Assembly (NCBI GenBank): GCA_903840435.1
Contig: CAIMFV010000035.1
Coordinates: 1 to 64,000, forward strand
Source of the DNA: an uncultured Caulobacterales bacterium
GTDB lineage: Bacteria; Pseudomonadota; Alphaproteobacteria; Caulobacterales; Caulobacteraceae
Reading direction: 5' to 3'
DNA length: 64,000 nucleotides
The notes below the pieces were generated by a model that did not search any database, was not told the origin of the DNA, and worked only from the letters and a program-made list of their open reading frames with translations. Made by a program: the position numbers and the translations under genes. Below, one piece after another: positions 25,137 through 34,996 of this stretch (the first letter of the stretch is position 1; each line of letters opens with the position of its first letter).

Positions 25137-28100
25137 TTAGAAGACTTGGCGGATTTTCCCGCCGACAAGGTAATCCATGGGCTTGCCGACGGAAGCATCA
25201 TAGGCGTCGGTTCCGGCGCGCATATAGACTGACACCTCGGTTCCTGATCGGGGAAGTACCCGCCCATAAAGTAACTCGGCTGAAACTGGGGTCCGTTCGG
25301 CGGCCGGATTGATGGCCTCATGAATAACACCCAGTTGACCCGTCTGGCGATCAATGACGCCATAGGTGTCGTATCCAAGCTGGCCGGCGCTAACTTGTAA
25401 TTCTTGGCTGACGGAGATGCGCAACCGATCAGATTTGGCAAACAGGCCAAACTTCGACAAGGCAACCTCACCAGACGAGCTTGCAAGGCCAGACCCCAGG
25501 GTATGCAAGCCTTGAGCGCCGTCGGTCTTGCTGTTGGCAACCATGCCCGTGGCGCTTAGGCTCATATTCAAGGGCAGGTTCAGATCAAAACCAAGGCTTG
25601 CCCCCGTCGTGACCGATCCGCGCCCAAGATCAGAAGCGTTGGTCGATTGGACACCCAAAAGGGCCGAATTTTCATTCAGTCGGGTCAATCCGACATGCAG
25701 GGTCAGATTGCGGTTCGCCGCAATATCAACACCGGCATGCTCGGCGCTCGCCTCATACAGCGTAGCACTATAGCTGGTTGACGGATCGGTCAGGCCAAAC
25801 ACGGTCGGATCCCGCAGGTCACGTCTTTGGGTCATGCCGACATTGAGGCTGACGCCCTTTACCACTTCCTGACGCAGGTCCAGATAGGCGCCGCCCGATG
25901 CAAGTCCTAAGAGCGGATTGACGCCCCCTTGGCTGACCTGGTAGTCAGTCGCCTGATCAAGACCGGGCTGGCTGGTCAAGGCTTGTGCGCCAGACCCAAC
26001 GCCGAACCGCAGCGCGGTTTTGGCGCCGATCAAGGCAAGTTCGGTCTTATAGGGCAAGGCCGACTGGGTGAAGCCGAGTTGCTCGGTGTTCGGTGCCATG
26101 GACATGCGCAATTGCATGCCGCCAGCCCGCCCAACCGGAACGCTCGATTGAATGAAGCCGGTCATCGAATTTTCAACCGGCGAAGCGTCGGCAAATCCCG
26201 ATCCGCTCTTCACCCAAGACTGCAACGCCACACCAAGATAGCTCTGGAACTGCTGCTGTCCGCCTTTGGAGCCAACCGTTTGTCCAACCAGATTGGAGGA
26301 CAGTGGAATTTGGAAGTCACGGGTGGTCGAGCCGACCTTTTCCAAGGCCACATAATAAAGGTTTTGTGAATTCCAGGTGGACTGGGTCCCAGCAATGCCA
26401 GAGGTCATAACGCTGGTGGCACCAACCGCCTGTTGTGGTGTGCCATTGACCACCGGGGTCAAGGTAACATTGGCCCAGTTCAACGGCGATTGCGACGCTT
26501 GGATATTGAGTTCGCCAACGCCATAGAGGGGGTCCGCGCCAGGTTTGGACCCGAGCCGGGTGGCTGACTGCAAGATAATGTTGGCGGTGTCAGTCGGGTC
26601 TTTGGCGAGCCAAGGCCAGCGGGCTTGCAGCAAGCCGACCGCTCCTGAGACCAAGGGTGCTGCCAGCGACGTGCCAGTTTGCCGCGAAATATTGCCCGAA
26701 TTATCCGAAATCAGCACCAATTCGCCTGGGGCGACGATAAACCGACTGGCAAGCGTTGCAGTGCAGGCGCCCGCCGCAGCTGTCGTTGCCGTCAAGCACG
26801 CGGTTCCCGGTGTGTTGGAGAAGTTCGAAATCGTTCCTTGAGCGTTCACAGACCCCACAATAATCAAGGTGGGATTGGTAGCGAAGTTCCAGGGCACATT
26901 GGCCGACTGGCTTATGCCATCATTCCCAGCCGCAACAACAAGAATGGTGTTGTGGGCCTGCCCTCCCGCCAAGGCGGCGTTGCCGGAGAAAACCGTGTTC
27001 CAGCCAGGATTTAGGGTCCAACCCGGCACCCCGAGCGACGCATTGATCACAGTCGCACCAGGGTCGGTATGCCCCCATTCCGACTGAGAAATCGTCGGGG
27101 TCGTGAGGGCTGCTATTCCCGACGCGACGTCCGTCCAGTTGGTTGTGTTGGTCGCATCATAAGGGTCGTACACCACAACATGGGCCGAACGCCTGGGCAT
27201 GACACCCATAATGCCCGAACCGTCGACCGACCCCGCGATTAAGCCTTCGACCGCAGCCCCGTGGCCTGTGCCAAATTGATCAGAACCCAATTCAACAATC
27301 CTACCCTTGGGATTCGCCGTCCCATTGGTTGCGGTAAAATCGAGCATGCCGACAGTGATGGGCGTCTGGTTTTCGCCGACACTGGCGGCAATGGCTGCAA
27401 GCGCCGGACTCCAATTGGCAGAGCCCATCCACCAGTCCACATGACCGGTGCCGGAATAGGACATCAACTGGTCATAGAAGTTGACGAAGAACATCGCCTG
27501 ATTGGTTTGCGAAACACCAGACAAGCTGGTCGGGTCAATGGTGCCCGCCGCTGTATAGCTGACACCGGCATTGGTCAGGAGCGATTTAGCGATCCCTGAA
27601 ACCGTTGTCGACGCGGCAGCCTGTCCGTTTTGATATTCGCCGCTCCCCCAATAGGCACTTTCAGGATGTTTCACCGCCTTGCCCCAAAAACTGTCCGCGT
27701 TGGAGACAAGGGACTGCAATTGAGAGGCGATCGCTTGGTAATCTGTGGCAGTTTTTGCGGTCGACCACGCGCTCATAATCGACGAATAGCTGGTGAACTC
27801 ACCCTGCCAAAACGGTTGGATCGCTGAATATTTTACATAGTAACTCGGATTGTTCACATACGGGTTTTTGGCACCCCAAAACGGATCATAGCCACTTGGG
27901 TTGTAAAGCCCATAGCCTGGAGACGTTGTAGCCTGGGGCGCAAACGGATTAGGACCGGTCCCGACCCAAGGTGCAGCTACAGGCGCGCCTGCCGTCCCGC
28001 CAGACCAAGCATTGATATTGCCGTACCAGGCATTAATATTACCGTACCACGCATTGATATTGCCATACCACGCGTTGATATTACCGTACCATGCGTTGAT

Positions 28101-28265
28101 ATTACCATAGAGCGGCGACACCACCACCGGAGGCGGCGTTTGGGGGGCTGGCGGCGTTGGCGCCGTTTGGGCCTGCGCCGAACCTGCAACCAGCGCAGCG
28201 GCAGAACAAGAGACCAGGGCAGCGCGACGCGCCCATGCGACCAAGACCTTACGCGATTCAACCAT
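25137..28265 (-). CDS. S8 (subtilisin-like) serine protease autotransporter with YGNINAW tandem repeats
   Basis: A 1042-residue secreted protease. A signal peptide ends G-S-A-Q-A (cleavage after residue 32); a Pro-rich stretch leads into five exact Y-G-N-I-N-A-W repeats (residues 53-87). Next comes a Tyr/Trp-rich region, then the subtilase domain with Asp309 (G-M-L-D-F), His335 (G-T-G-H-G-A-A-V-E-G), Asn448 (A-A-G-N-D-G) and Ser533 (G-T-S-L-A-A-P). The last 250 or so residues look like an autotransporter beta-barrel, ending in a hydrophobic-aromatic C-terminus (R-Q-V-F). ATG at 28265 is taken; 28298 is a TTG. Convergent with the heptapeptide gene across a shared terminator. The barrel should thread the protease to the cell surface. 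Substrate unknown. Confidence 0.93.
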   Translation of the reverse strand: MVESRKVLVAWARRAALVSCSAAALVAGSAQAQTAPTPPAPQTPPPVVVSPLYGNINAWYGNINAWYGNINAWYGNINAWYGNINAWSGGTAGAPVAAPWVGTGPNPFAPQATTSPGYGLYNPSGYDPFWGAKNPYVNNPSYYVKYSAIQPFWQGEFTSYSSIMSAWSTAKTATDYQAIASQLQSLVSNADSFWGKAVKHPESAYWGSGEYQNGQAAASTTVSGIAKSLLTNAGVSYTAAGTIDPTSLSGVSQTNQAMFFVNFYDQLMSYSGTGHVDWWMGSANWSPALAAIAASVGENQTPITVGMLDFTATNGTANPKGRIVELGSDQFGTGHGAAVEGLIAGSVDGSGIMGVMPRRSAHVVVYDPYDATNTTNWTDVASGIAALTTPTISQSEWGHTDPGATVINASLGVPGWTLNPGWNTVFSGNAALAGGQAHNTILVVAAGNDGISQSANVPWNFATNPTLIIVGSVNAQGTISNFSNTPGTACLTATTAAAGACTATLASRFIVAPGELVLISDNSGNISRQTGTSLAAPLVSGAVGLLQARWPWLAKDPTDTANIILQSATRLGSKPGADPLYGVGELNIQASQSPLNWANVTLTPVVNGTPQQAVGATSVMTSGIAGTQSTWNSQNLYYVALEKVGSTTRDFQIPLSSNLVGQTVGSKGGQQQFQSYLGVALQSWVKSGSGFADASPVENSMTGFIQSSVPVGRAGGMQLRMSMAPNTEQLGFTQSALPYKTELALIGAKTALRFGVGSGAQALTSQPGLDQATDYQVSQGGVNPLLGLASGGAYLDLRQEVVKGVSLNVGMTQRRDLRDPTVFGLTDPSTSYSATLYEASAEHAGVDIAANRNLTLHVGLTRLNENSALLGVQSTNASDLGRGSVTTGASLGFDLNLPLNMSLSATGMVANSKTDGAQGLHTLGSGLASSSGEVALSKFGLFAKSDRLRISVSQELQVSAGQLGYDTYGVIDRQTGQLGVIHEAINPAAERTPVSAELLYGRVLPRSGTEVSVYMRAGTDAYDASVGKPMDYLVGGKIRQVF
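28005..28109 (-). repeat. five 21-bp tandem repeats encoding YGNINAW
   Basis: Five head-to-tail 21-bp units inside the autotransporter gene. Every unit differs from the others at silent positions (for example TAT/TAC, GGT/GGC, AAC/AAT, GCA/GCG/GCC/GCT), yet each encodes the same seven residues. This points to selection on the peptide rather than recent DNA duplication. Confidence 0.97.
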
Positions 28266-28394
28266 GAGAGTGCCCACCCGTTTAAAACAGTGGGCCAAGC
28301 TTTACCCTCGGGTCCATTTAATAAGCGTGATTATATTACGTGAATAAAACTCTCACTAAATAGTATTAATAGCCGTTATCCATAGATGGCATCG

Positions 28395-29933
28395 CTACAG
28401 TGGAATATTGTCATGCTTCTTCCACGGATTGGTGAGCTGCTTGGTTTTCAGGCTCTCGAATGCCCGCACGATCCGGCGGCGCGTTCCGTGAGGCATGATC
28501 ACATCATCAATATAGCCGAGGCTGGCGGCGACAAACGGATTGGCAAAGCGCGCCTTATATTCAGCTTCCCGCTCGGCGAGCTTTTCCGGATCCTTGGCAT
28601 CGGCCCGAAAGATAATCTCCACCGCACCCTTAGCCCCCATGACTGCGATCTCCGCCGTCGGCCAAGCATAGTTCACATCACCGCGCAGATGCTTTGAACT
28701 CATTACATCATAGGCGCCGCCATAGGCTTTGCGGGTGATGAGCGTCACCTTCGGCACGGTCGCTTCCGCATAGGCGAAGAGCAGTTTAGCGCCGTGTTTG
28801 ATCAGACCGCCATATTCCTGCTTGGTGCCCGGCATAAAGCCTGGGACGTCCACCAAGGTCAGCAAGGGGATACTGAAGGCATCGCAAAACCGCACGAAAC
28901 GGGCCGCCTTCCGACTGGCGTCAATATCGAGCACGCCCGCCAAGACCTGGGGTTGGTTCGCCACCACACCGACCGTGGCGCCGTCAATCCGCGCAAACCC
29001 TGTAATGATGTTTCGCGCAAAATCGGCTGAAATTTCGAAGAAATCCGCTTCGTCGACTATCTTGAGGATTAATTCCCTCATGTCATAGGGCGTGTTTGGA
29101 TTGCTCGGCACCAAGCTATCGAGCGAGGGCTCGTCGCGATGGGGGTGGTCGAAGCTTTCGCGCTCTGGGGCGGTTTGGCGGTTGGAGCTTGGCAAGAAGG
29201 CAATCAGGCGACGCACCTGCAACAGGGCCTCGACATCATTGTCAAACGCGCCATCAGCGACACCGGATTTTTGCGCATGCACCCGTGCGCCGCCAAGGTC
29301 TTCATGGGTGACGGTCTCATTGGTGACCGTCTTCACCACATCGGGCCCGGTCACATACATATAGCTCGTATCGCGCACCATGAAGATGAAGTCGGTCATG
29401 GCTGGGGAATAGACGTCGCCCCCGGCACAGGGGCCCATAATGACGCTGATCTGCGGGATCACGCCAGACGCCAGCACATTCTCCATAAAGATATCCGCAT
29501 AGCCCGCCAGACTTTCGACGCCCTCTTGGATCCGCGCCCCGCCTGCATCAAAGAGCCCAATGATCGGCGCCCCGACCTTGGCGGCCATACGCTGGACCTT
29601 GGTGATCTTGGCGGCATGGGCGCCGGAGAGCGATCCGCCAAAGACGGTGAAGTCTTTGGAAAATACATAGACCTGTCGCCCCTCGACCGTACCCCAGCCT
29701 GTGACGACACCGTCGCCAGGAATTTTTTGGTCAGCCATGCCAAAATCATGGGCGCGGTGTTCGACAAACATATCGAACTCCTCAAAGCTGCCCTCGTCCA
29801 GCAGGAGTGAGATGCGTTCCCGGGCTGTCAGCTTGCCCTTGGCATGCTGGGTTGCGATCCGCTTTTCACCGCCACCCATGCGCGCCTGTTCGCGGCGCTT
29901 GGCCAGTTCGTCGATAATATGCTGCACGGGCAA
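28395..29933 (-). CDS. pccB: propionyl-CoA carboxylase beta subunit (carboxyltransferase)
   Basis: Carboxyltransferase half of a biotin-dependent acyl-CoA carboxylase that turns propionyl-CoA into methylmalonyl-CoA. The 512-residue product carries the crotonase-like halves: [25 protein letters not shown], then [15 protein letters not shown] and [13 protein letters not shown] at 29933. The biotin-carrying alpha subunit is not in the window. It is the last gene of the minus-strand run from the Deg protease, after a 78-bp gap. Acetyl-CoA or methylcrotonyl-CoA specificity is less likely from overall similarity. Confidence 0.93.
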   Translation of the reverse strand: MPVQHIIDELAKRREQARMGGGEKRIATQHAKGKLTARERISLLLDEGSFEEFDMFVEHRAHDFGMADQKIPGDGVVTGWGTVEGRQVYVFSKDFTVFGGSLSGAHAAKITKVQRMAAKVGAPIIGLFDAGGARIQEGVESLAGYADIFMENVLASGVIPQISVIMGPCAGGDVYSPAMTDFIFMVRDTSYMYVTGPDVVKTVTNETVTHEDLGGARVHAQKSGVADGAFDNDVEALLQVRRLIAFLPSSNRQTAPERESFDHPHRDEPSLDSLVPSNPNTPYDMRELILKIVDEADFFEISADFARNIITGFARIDGATVGVVANQPQVLAGVLDIDASRKAARFVRFCDAFSIPLLTLVDVPGFMPGTKQEYGGLIKHGAKLLFAYAEATVPKVTLITRKAYGGAYDVMSSKHLRGDVNYAWPTAEIAVMGAKGAVEIIFRADAKDPEKLAEREAEYKARFANPFVAASLGYIDDVIMPHGTRRRIVRAFESLKTKQLTNPWKKHDNIPL

Positions 29934-30011
29934 GGTCTCCGCCGGAACCAGATCCGCTGAAGGGTTTAGAAGGAAGGACGCCTGCTGACAATCGGTGACG
30001 GAGCGGCGGGT

Positions 30012-30767
30012 CTAACCCGGCCCAAGCGCCCGAAACCACACGCCGATCATCTGCGCCTCCCGCGCCAGCGCAGCCCGCCGGGCCGCGGCTTCCTCGTCCT
30101 CGCCCCAAAGCCGTGCCTGGAAGCGTTCGTCCACAAAGGCGAGTTCGAGTGCTGCTTCAGACGCGAGCGCGCCTGCGCTCACAGCAAACGCCAAGACGGC
30201 GGACCCATAAAGCGCTGCGGCGAAGCTAAGCCCCATCAAACGAAAGGCATCGGCGTCTCGCGCGCGGCGAAAGATCACGTCAAGGCCCTCAGGCGCTTGG
30301 GGCCTGTGCATCACTCCCGACCCAGAGGTGAGCGTGACCCCCAGGTGGGTCCTGGCCCACGACAGCCAAGGGTCCCAGGCTGCGTCTTCTTCGGCGCGCA
30401 ATTCTTTCGGGGCGTCGGCGCGGTAGCAAAGCAGGTCATGGTCGGCGAAGCGCACCATTTCCGTCGCCAAGGCCTCCCGCGTCGCCTCAGCGCGATCCAG
30501 GACCGTAAAGGCCAGCCGCGTCAGAGGCATGCGGCTCATCAGCACCACCTCCTCCTGGGCCGCCCACTCCTGCGCCACTGCATCGGCCAAGTCGCGGGTC
30601 GGCAATCGCAGAGGTTTTGCTTGCGGCGACTTGGGGTGACGTCCGTCGAGCAGGACGACGTAGCCCTCGCTGGCGGAACCGTCACCTTGAGCCTCGACCC
30701 GCACCTCACGATAGAAGCGCCGGGGCGCGCCGCCTTGGGGGCCTGGCCTTGCGGTTTCAGACGGCAT
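30012..30767 (-). CDS. ATP12-family F1-ATPase assembly chaperone
   Basis: The 251-residue product belongs to the ATP12 family, which in mitochondria assists the F1 alpha subunit; alphaproteobacteria keep homologues. Visible are R-F-Y-R-E-V at the start, L-L-D-G-R-H-P-K-S-P-Q-A-K-P-L-R-L-P, A-E-E-W-like A-Q-E-W-A-A-Q and the C-terminal A-L-E-L-A-F-V-D-E-R-F-Q. Its ATG lies within the 3' end of the upstream HAD gene (11-bp overlap), implying coupled translation. Confidence 0.9.
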   Translation of the reverse strand: MPSETARPGPQGGAPRRFYREVRVEAQGDGSASEGYVVLLDGRHPKSPQAKPLRLPTRDLADAVAQEWAAQEEVVLMSRMPLTRLAFTVLDRAEATREALATEMVRFADHDLLCYRADAPKELRAEEDAAWDPWLSWARTHLGVTLTSGSGVMHRPQAPEGLDVIFRRARDADAFRLMGLSFAAALYGSAVLAFAVSAGALASEAALELAFVDERFQARLWGEDEEAAARRAALAREAQMIGVWFRALGPG

Positions 30768-31452
30768 GGCCGCGTGCCCCGCTCAAGATTTCCCCCCGCT
30801 CAAACCGAGCAAGCGCGATCCAGAGCTGATCAAAGTCGGTGCAAATCAGGTCAGCTTCGGCGGCTTGCAACTCCTGGAGCGTATGGAAACCCCAGGTGAC
30901 CGCGAGGCAGGCGACACCGGCGGCCTTGGCCATGGTCACATCGTGGGTCGTATCGCCAATCATCACGGTTTGATGCGGCTCTGCCCCCACCGCCGCCATG
31001 GCCGCCTGCAGCATGGCGGGATCAGGCTTGCCCGGACCATCATCAGCGCACTGGGTGGTGTCGAACACCTCGCGCCAGCCATGGTCGACAAGCCAACGCT
31101 CAACGCCTGCCCGCGACTTTCCCGTCGCCATGCCGATGCGCCAGCCTGTCGCTTTTACCCGATGCAACAGATCAGCTGCGCCCGGATAGAGGCTATCTTC
31201 GCGTCCGCGAGCGCGGCGAAGCGCGGCAAACCCTTCACGGTAACCGGCAATGAAGCGGTCCAATTCTTCGGGGCTGAGATCGGGCGCAAGGCGGGATAAG
31301 CCTTCCTGCAAAGAAAGACCGACGATTTGCCGCACAGCGTCATAGGTGGGCGGCGGTCGGTTCAGCGCCGCAAAGGCGGCATCCGCCGAAGCCTTGATCG
31401 CAGCGCGGCTATCGGCCAGCGTGCCATCCACATCAAAGACGGCAAACTTCAC
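30757..31452 (-). CDS. HAD-family phosphatase (Gph-like)
   Basis: A 231-residue HAD hydrolase. Motif I is F-D-V-D-G-T-L-A-D-S with the nucleophile Asp; motif II is A-T-G-K-S; motif III/IV is K-P-D-P-A-M-L and M-I-G-D-T-T-H-D. A helical cap lies between them. It resembles phosphoglycolate phosphatases, but substrates vary widely in this family. The ATG overlaps the upstream rluC stop by four bases. Confidence 0.92.
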   Translation of the reverse strand: MKFAVFDVDGTLADSRAAIKASADAAFAALNRPPPTYDAVRQIVGLSLQEGLSRLAPDLSPEELDRFIAGYREGFAALRRARGREDSLYPGAADLLHRVKATGWRIGMATGKSRAGVERWLVDHGWREVFDTTQCADDGPGKPDPAMLQAAMAAVGAEPHQTVMIGDTTHDVTMAKAAGVACLAVTWGFHTLQELQAAEADLICTDFDQLWIALARFERGEILSGARGHAV

Positions 31453-32459
31453 CGACGACGCCCCTGCCCTCGCCCTTCAAACGGCTCTGGATCGGCCTCG
31501 CCCGCGTCAAATCCGAAGCGCTCCATGCCCGCCTTAAACTCCGGCGAGACGGGGGCTTCCAAAATCAACCGACCCGCAGAGGGATGGGGCAGGCTGATCC
31601 GGCGGGCGTGTAACAGGAGTTTCAGTCCGCCGCTCAACTCCGCTGATTCGGCATTGGCGTATTTGGGATCACCGAGAATGGGATGGCCGATGGCCAGCAT
31701 GTGAGCCCGCAATTGGTGGGTGCGGCCGGTGTGGGGTCGCAGGGCCATCCAGGCCGCGCGGTGGGCCGCCCTGCCCAAGGTCACATATTCTGTTTCTGCC
31801 GCCTCAGCGCCGATCTCGTGCGGCTCGGCTGGCACCACCAGCTCGCGGTCATTGACGCCCTTTTTGATCAGCGAGAGCGCGATGACGCCCTGCGGCGGCT
31901 TCACATTGCCCGACACAATGGCCCAATAGGTTTTCTCAGCCTTGCGTTTGGCAAAGGCGCCCGAAAGCCTCGCCGCCGCATCGGGGGTTTTGCCGAGAAT
32001 CAGCACGCCGGATGTGTCGCGGTCCAACCGGTGCACCAATCGAGGGCGATCAAGACCTGAACCAAAGGCCGACAAAAGCCGGTCAACATGTTTGCTGGTT
32101 TTCGTGCCGCCCTGCACCGCCAAGCCTGCGGGCTTGTTCAGCGCCAGCACCTCGTCATCTTCATAGAGCACCAGGCCCTTGACATAGGCGACATCGCGAT
32201 CAGACAGCTCGCCCTTTTCTGCCTCTGGTCGCGCAAACGGCAAAGGCGGCACGCGGATTTGCTGGCCCGACACCACCCGATCCTCCGGCTTGGCCCGCGA
32301 GCCGTCGACGCGGATCTGGCCCGAGCGGGCGAGACGCTGAATTTGAACATGGGTCAGGTGCGGCCATCGCCGTTTAAACCAACGATCAAGGCGCACCCCG
32401 TCCTCGCCCGCCCCGACATAAAGCAGCCGGACCTCGCGCGCCTCGCCGCCGTCGCTCAT
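31449..32459 (-). CDS. rluC: RluC-type ribosomal large subunit pseudouridine synthase
   Basis: Modifies uridines in 23S rRNA. The 336-residue product has an N-terminal S4 RNA-binding domain (L-D-R-W-F-K-R-R-W-P-H-L) and the RluA-class catalytic motif H-R-L-D-R-D-T-S-G with the active Asp. G-R-T-H-Q-L-R-A-H follows. The true start is ATG at 32459, in ATGA overlap with the crcB stop; the ORF's upstream extension is only crcB in another frame. Exact target positions are inferred from the family. Confidence 0.93.
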   Translation of the reverse strand: MSDGGEAREVRLLYVGAGEDGVRLDRWFKRRWPHLTHVQIQRLARSGQIRVDGSRAKPEDRVVSGQQIRVPPLPFARPEAEKGELSDRDVAYVKGLVLYEDDEVLALNKPAGLAVQGGTKTSKHVDRLLSAFGSGLDRPRLVHRLDRDTSGVLILGKTPDAAARLSGAFAKRKAEKTYWAIVSGNVKPPQGVIALSLIKKGVNDRELVVPAEPHEIGAEAAETEYVTLGRAAHRAAWMALRPHTGRTHQLRAHMLAIGHPILGDPKYANAESAELSGGLKLLLHARRISLPHPSAGRLILEAPVSPEFKAGMERFGFDAGEADPEPFEGRGQGRRR

Positions 32460-32842
32460 GCCAGCACCTTGCGCGTCAGAAAGAGCCCAAGCATCAGGGC
32501 CAAAATCGACAACACGACCGAGCCCAGCACATAGACGCCTGCAATCGGATAGTCGCGCCTTTGCAACATCATCACCGCTTCCAGCGAAAAGGTTGAAAAG
32601 GTGGTGAAGCCGCCCAGGACGCCAACGCCTAAAAACAGCCGCCACTTGTCTTGATCGCCGCCGCCCCGTAGCGCCAGGGTCGAAATCAATATTCCCATGG
32701 CAAGCCCGCCCAAGACATTGATCACCAAAGTCGCACCCCAGCCAAAGCCATGGCCAAAGGCGCGGCCCCACAGCACGCCCCCAAGATATCGGATCACGGC
32801 GCCAAGGCCGCCGCCAAGAAAGACGAACAGATAAGGGATCAT
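32456..32842 (-). CDS. crcB: fluoride exporter CrcB/Fluc
   Basis: A 128-residue four-helix membrane protein forming dual-topology dimers that export fluoride. Family hallmarks are G-G-G-L-G-A-V-I-R-Y-L near the start, N-V-L-G-G-L-A-M-G in helix 2 and G-G-F-T-T-F-S-T-F-S in helix 3, which lines the pore. It overlaps both neighbours by four bases and sits between two pseudouridine synthase genes. No fluoride riboswitch could be recognised, as no intergenic space exists. Confidence 0.96.
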   Translation of the reverse strand: MIPYLFVFLGGGLGAVIRYLGGVLWGRAFGHGFGWGATLVINVLGGLAMGILISTLALRGGGDQDKWRLFLGVGVLGGFTTFSTFSLEAVMMLQRRDYPIAGVYVLGSVVLSILALMLGLFLTRKVLA

Positions 32843-33576
32843 GAGGGTCTTATAACGAGTTGAGCGGCCTGCGCCACGGCTTTGAAGTCCTCGGGCGGTT
32901 CGGTTTGCAAACGACGCATCACCCCGTCAGGGTGGCGAAACTCAAGCTGATAAGCATGCAACATCATGCGTGACGGCGAAACCCCTGCCAGACGTAAGGT
33001 GCCGCCGTAACGAACATCGCCGACCAGGGGCCGTTGAATATGGGCGAAGTGGGCGCGGATCTGGTGCATCCGACCGGTTTCGGGCCTGACCTCCATCCAG
33101 GCGCCAAAGGGGCTCGAAGCCAGGGTCCGATAATGCGTCAGCGCCGCTTGTGCCTCGGGGTCGTCCGGTTCGGCTGGGCGCATAAATACCTCCCGACCCT
33201 GCTCAACCCGTTTGAGCGCCACCTCAATACGCCCGCTCGGCGGCTCCGGCGCCGACGGGCTCACCAATGCGTAATAGGCCTTATTGACCCGCCGGGCGGC
33301 GATTTCCTTGCCCAAAAAGGCCGCCGCCGGTTTGGTTTTGGCGGCCAAGATGACGCCGGACGTGTCTCGATCCAGCCGATGGACGAGATGCGGGCGCTTA
33401 CCGTTCGACCGGGCAAAGACTGCGAGCAAATCCTCAAGCGCATTGACCCCACCCCGGGCGCCTTGCGACGATAGGCCCGGCGGTTTGTTAAACGCCATGA
33501 GGTCTGCATCTTCGAAGATCACCATGGCGCGCACATTGGCGATCTCTTCGGCGGAAGGGGTCTGTTTCGGCGTCAT
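32839..33576 (-). CDS. RluA-family pseudouridine synthase without S4 domain
   Basis: A 245-residue synthase with the catalytic H-R-L-D-R-D-T-S-G and G-R-M-H-Q-I-R-A-H motifs and K-P-P-G-L near the start, but no N-terminal S4 domain, unlike its neighbour at 31449-32459. The length fits short RluA/TruC-like enzymes acting on tRNA or rRNA. It is joined to rarA upstream and crcB downstream by 4-nt stop/start overlaps. The RNA target is not readable from sequence. Confidence 0.92.
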   Translation of the reverse strand: MTPKQTPSAEEIANVRAMVIFEDADLMAFNKPPGLSSQGARGGVNALEDLLAVFARSNGKRPHLVHRLDRDTSGVILAAKTKPAAAFLGKEIAARRVNKAYYALVSPSAPEPPSGRIEVALKRVEQGREVFMRPAEPDDPEAQAALTHYRTLASSPFGAWMEVRPETGRMHQIRAHFAHIQRPLVGDVRYGGTLRLAGVSPSRMMLHAYQLEFRHPDGVMRRLQTEPPEDFKAVAQAAQLVIRPS

Positions 33577-34898
33577 GGCTTGCCCGCCTGCCCATTGCGC
33601 AGGGCCGCCCAGCGGTCAAGCCGCTCACGAATCCGCGCCTCTGCGCCCTCTCCTTTCGGCTGATAAAAGCTCTGCCGCGCCATTGCGTCGGGAAAATAGG
33701 ACTGACCTGAAAAGCCGCTCTCGGTGTCGGGGTCGTAGACATAGCCCTCGCCATAGCCGAGCGACTTCATCATCTTAGTTGGCGCATTGCGGATATGCAG
33801 CGGCGGCGGCAGCGAGCCGCTCGCCTGAGCGGCGGCTTGCGCGGCTTTGAAGGCCTTATAGACGGCATTGGATTTTGGGGCGCAGGCCAGGTGGACGACT
33901 GCATGGGCGAGCGCCAATTCTCCCTCGGGACTGCCCAGGGTTTCAAAGGTTTCTCGCGCTGCCACTGCGATCAATAGAGCGGTCGGATCGGCGGCGCCTA
34001 TGTCTTCCGAAGCCATGCGAATCAGGCGGCGCGCAATAAAGCGGGGGTCCTCGCCCGCCGCCAACATCCGGGCCAGCCAATAGAGGGCGGCATCCGGATC
34101 TGAGCCGCGCACAGACTTATGTAAGGCGCTGATAAGATTATAGTGCTCCTCGCGGTCCTTATCATAGGCAAGGCTGCGCTTCTGGAGCACCTGGCCAAGG
34201 GCCGCAACGTCTAAGGGCGCGGTCGCCTTGAGTGAGAGGAGGGTTTCGGCTAGGGACAAGAGATAGCGACCATCCCCATCGGCCATGGCGCACAAGGCCT
34301 CGCGGGCCTCAGCTGTTAAGGGAAGCGCCGCACCAACCCGCGCTTCGGCGCGGGTGAGTAAGCCGGTCAGCGCGACCCCGTCGAGCCGGTTCAGCACAAA
34401 GACTTGGCACCGGGATAGCAGCGCCCCGTTGAGTTCGAACGAGGGGTTTTCCGTTGTTGCCCCGACCAAGGTGACAATCCCCTCCTCGACAAAGGGCAAG
34501 AACCCGTCTTGTTGGGCGCGGTTGAAGCGGTGGATCTCGTCGACAAAAAGCAAGGTTTGTCGCCCGCGTGCGCGGGTGATACGAGCGGCTTCAAAGGTTT
34601 TCTTCAAGTCGGCAACGCCGGAAAAAACGGCCGAAATCTGAATAAAATCATAGTCGACGGCACCTGCCAAAAGTCGCGCCAGGGTGGTTTTGCCCACCCC
34701 AGGCGGCCCCCAGAGAATCATGGAGGAAAGCCGCCCCCCCGCCGCCATGCGCCCAATGGGCCCGTCTGTGGCCAGCAGGTGATCCTGCCCCAGAACCTCA
34801 GCCAAGGTCCTCGGCCGTAACTGCTCGGCCAGCGGCTTCGCGTCGTCGGAAACCGCCGCCTCGGTCGATACGCCTGCAACTGAAAATAGATCGGCCAT
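33573..34898 (-). CDS. rarA: replication-associated recombination protein A (RarA/MgsA)
   Basis: AAA+ ATPase acting at stalled replication forks. The 441-residue product has Walker [11 protein letters not shown], Walker [12 protein letters not shown], sensor region G-A-T-T-E-N-P-S-F and the C-terminal tetramerisation part with R-N-A-P-T-K-M-M-K. It is in the tight run with the two pseudouridine synthases and crcB. ATG at 34898, 98 bp after the upstream protease stop. Confidence 0.96.
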   Translation of the reverse strand: MADLFSVAGVSTEAAVSDDAKPLAEQLRPRTLAEVLGQDHLLATDGPIGRMAAGGRLSSMILWGPPGVGKTTLARLLAGAVDYDFIQISAVFSGVADLKKTFEAARITRARGRQTLLFVDEIHRFNRAQQDGFLPFVEEGIVTLVGATTENPSFELNGALLSRCQVFVLNRLDGVALTGLLTRAEARVGAALPLTAEAREALCAMADGDGRYLLSLAETLLSLKATAPLDVAALGQVLQKRSLAYDKDREEHYNLISALHKSVRGSDPDAALYWLARMLAAGEDPRFIARRLIRMASEDIGAADPTALLIAVAARETFETLGSPEGELALAHAVVHLACAPKSNAVYKAFKAAQAAAQASGSLPPPLHIRNAPTKMMKSLGYGEGYVYDPDTESGFSGQSYFPDAMARQSFYQPKGEGAEARIRERLDRWAALRNGQAGKP

Positions 34899-34996
34899 GC
34901 TTCAGGCTTAGACCAATATTGGCTGCGAAGTGAGTCTTGGCGCGGAATTTTGACCGAAATGCTGAGGCTGGCGCGCGCCCCTTCCCGTTTCCCGGC

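Noticed and set aside
28005..28109. Short regular repeats that might suggest a CRISPR array
   Set aside because: The units are contiguous 21-bp coding repeats in frame with no spacers; they encode a heptapeptide.
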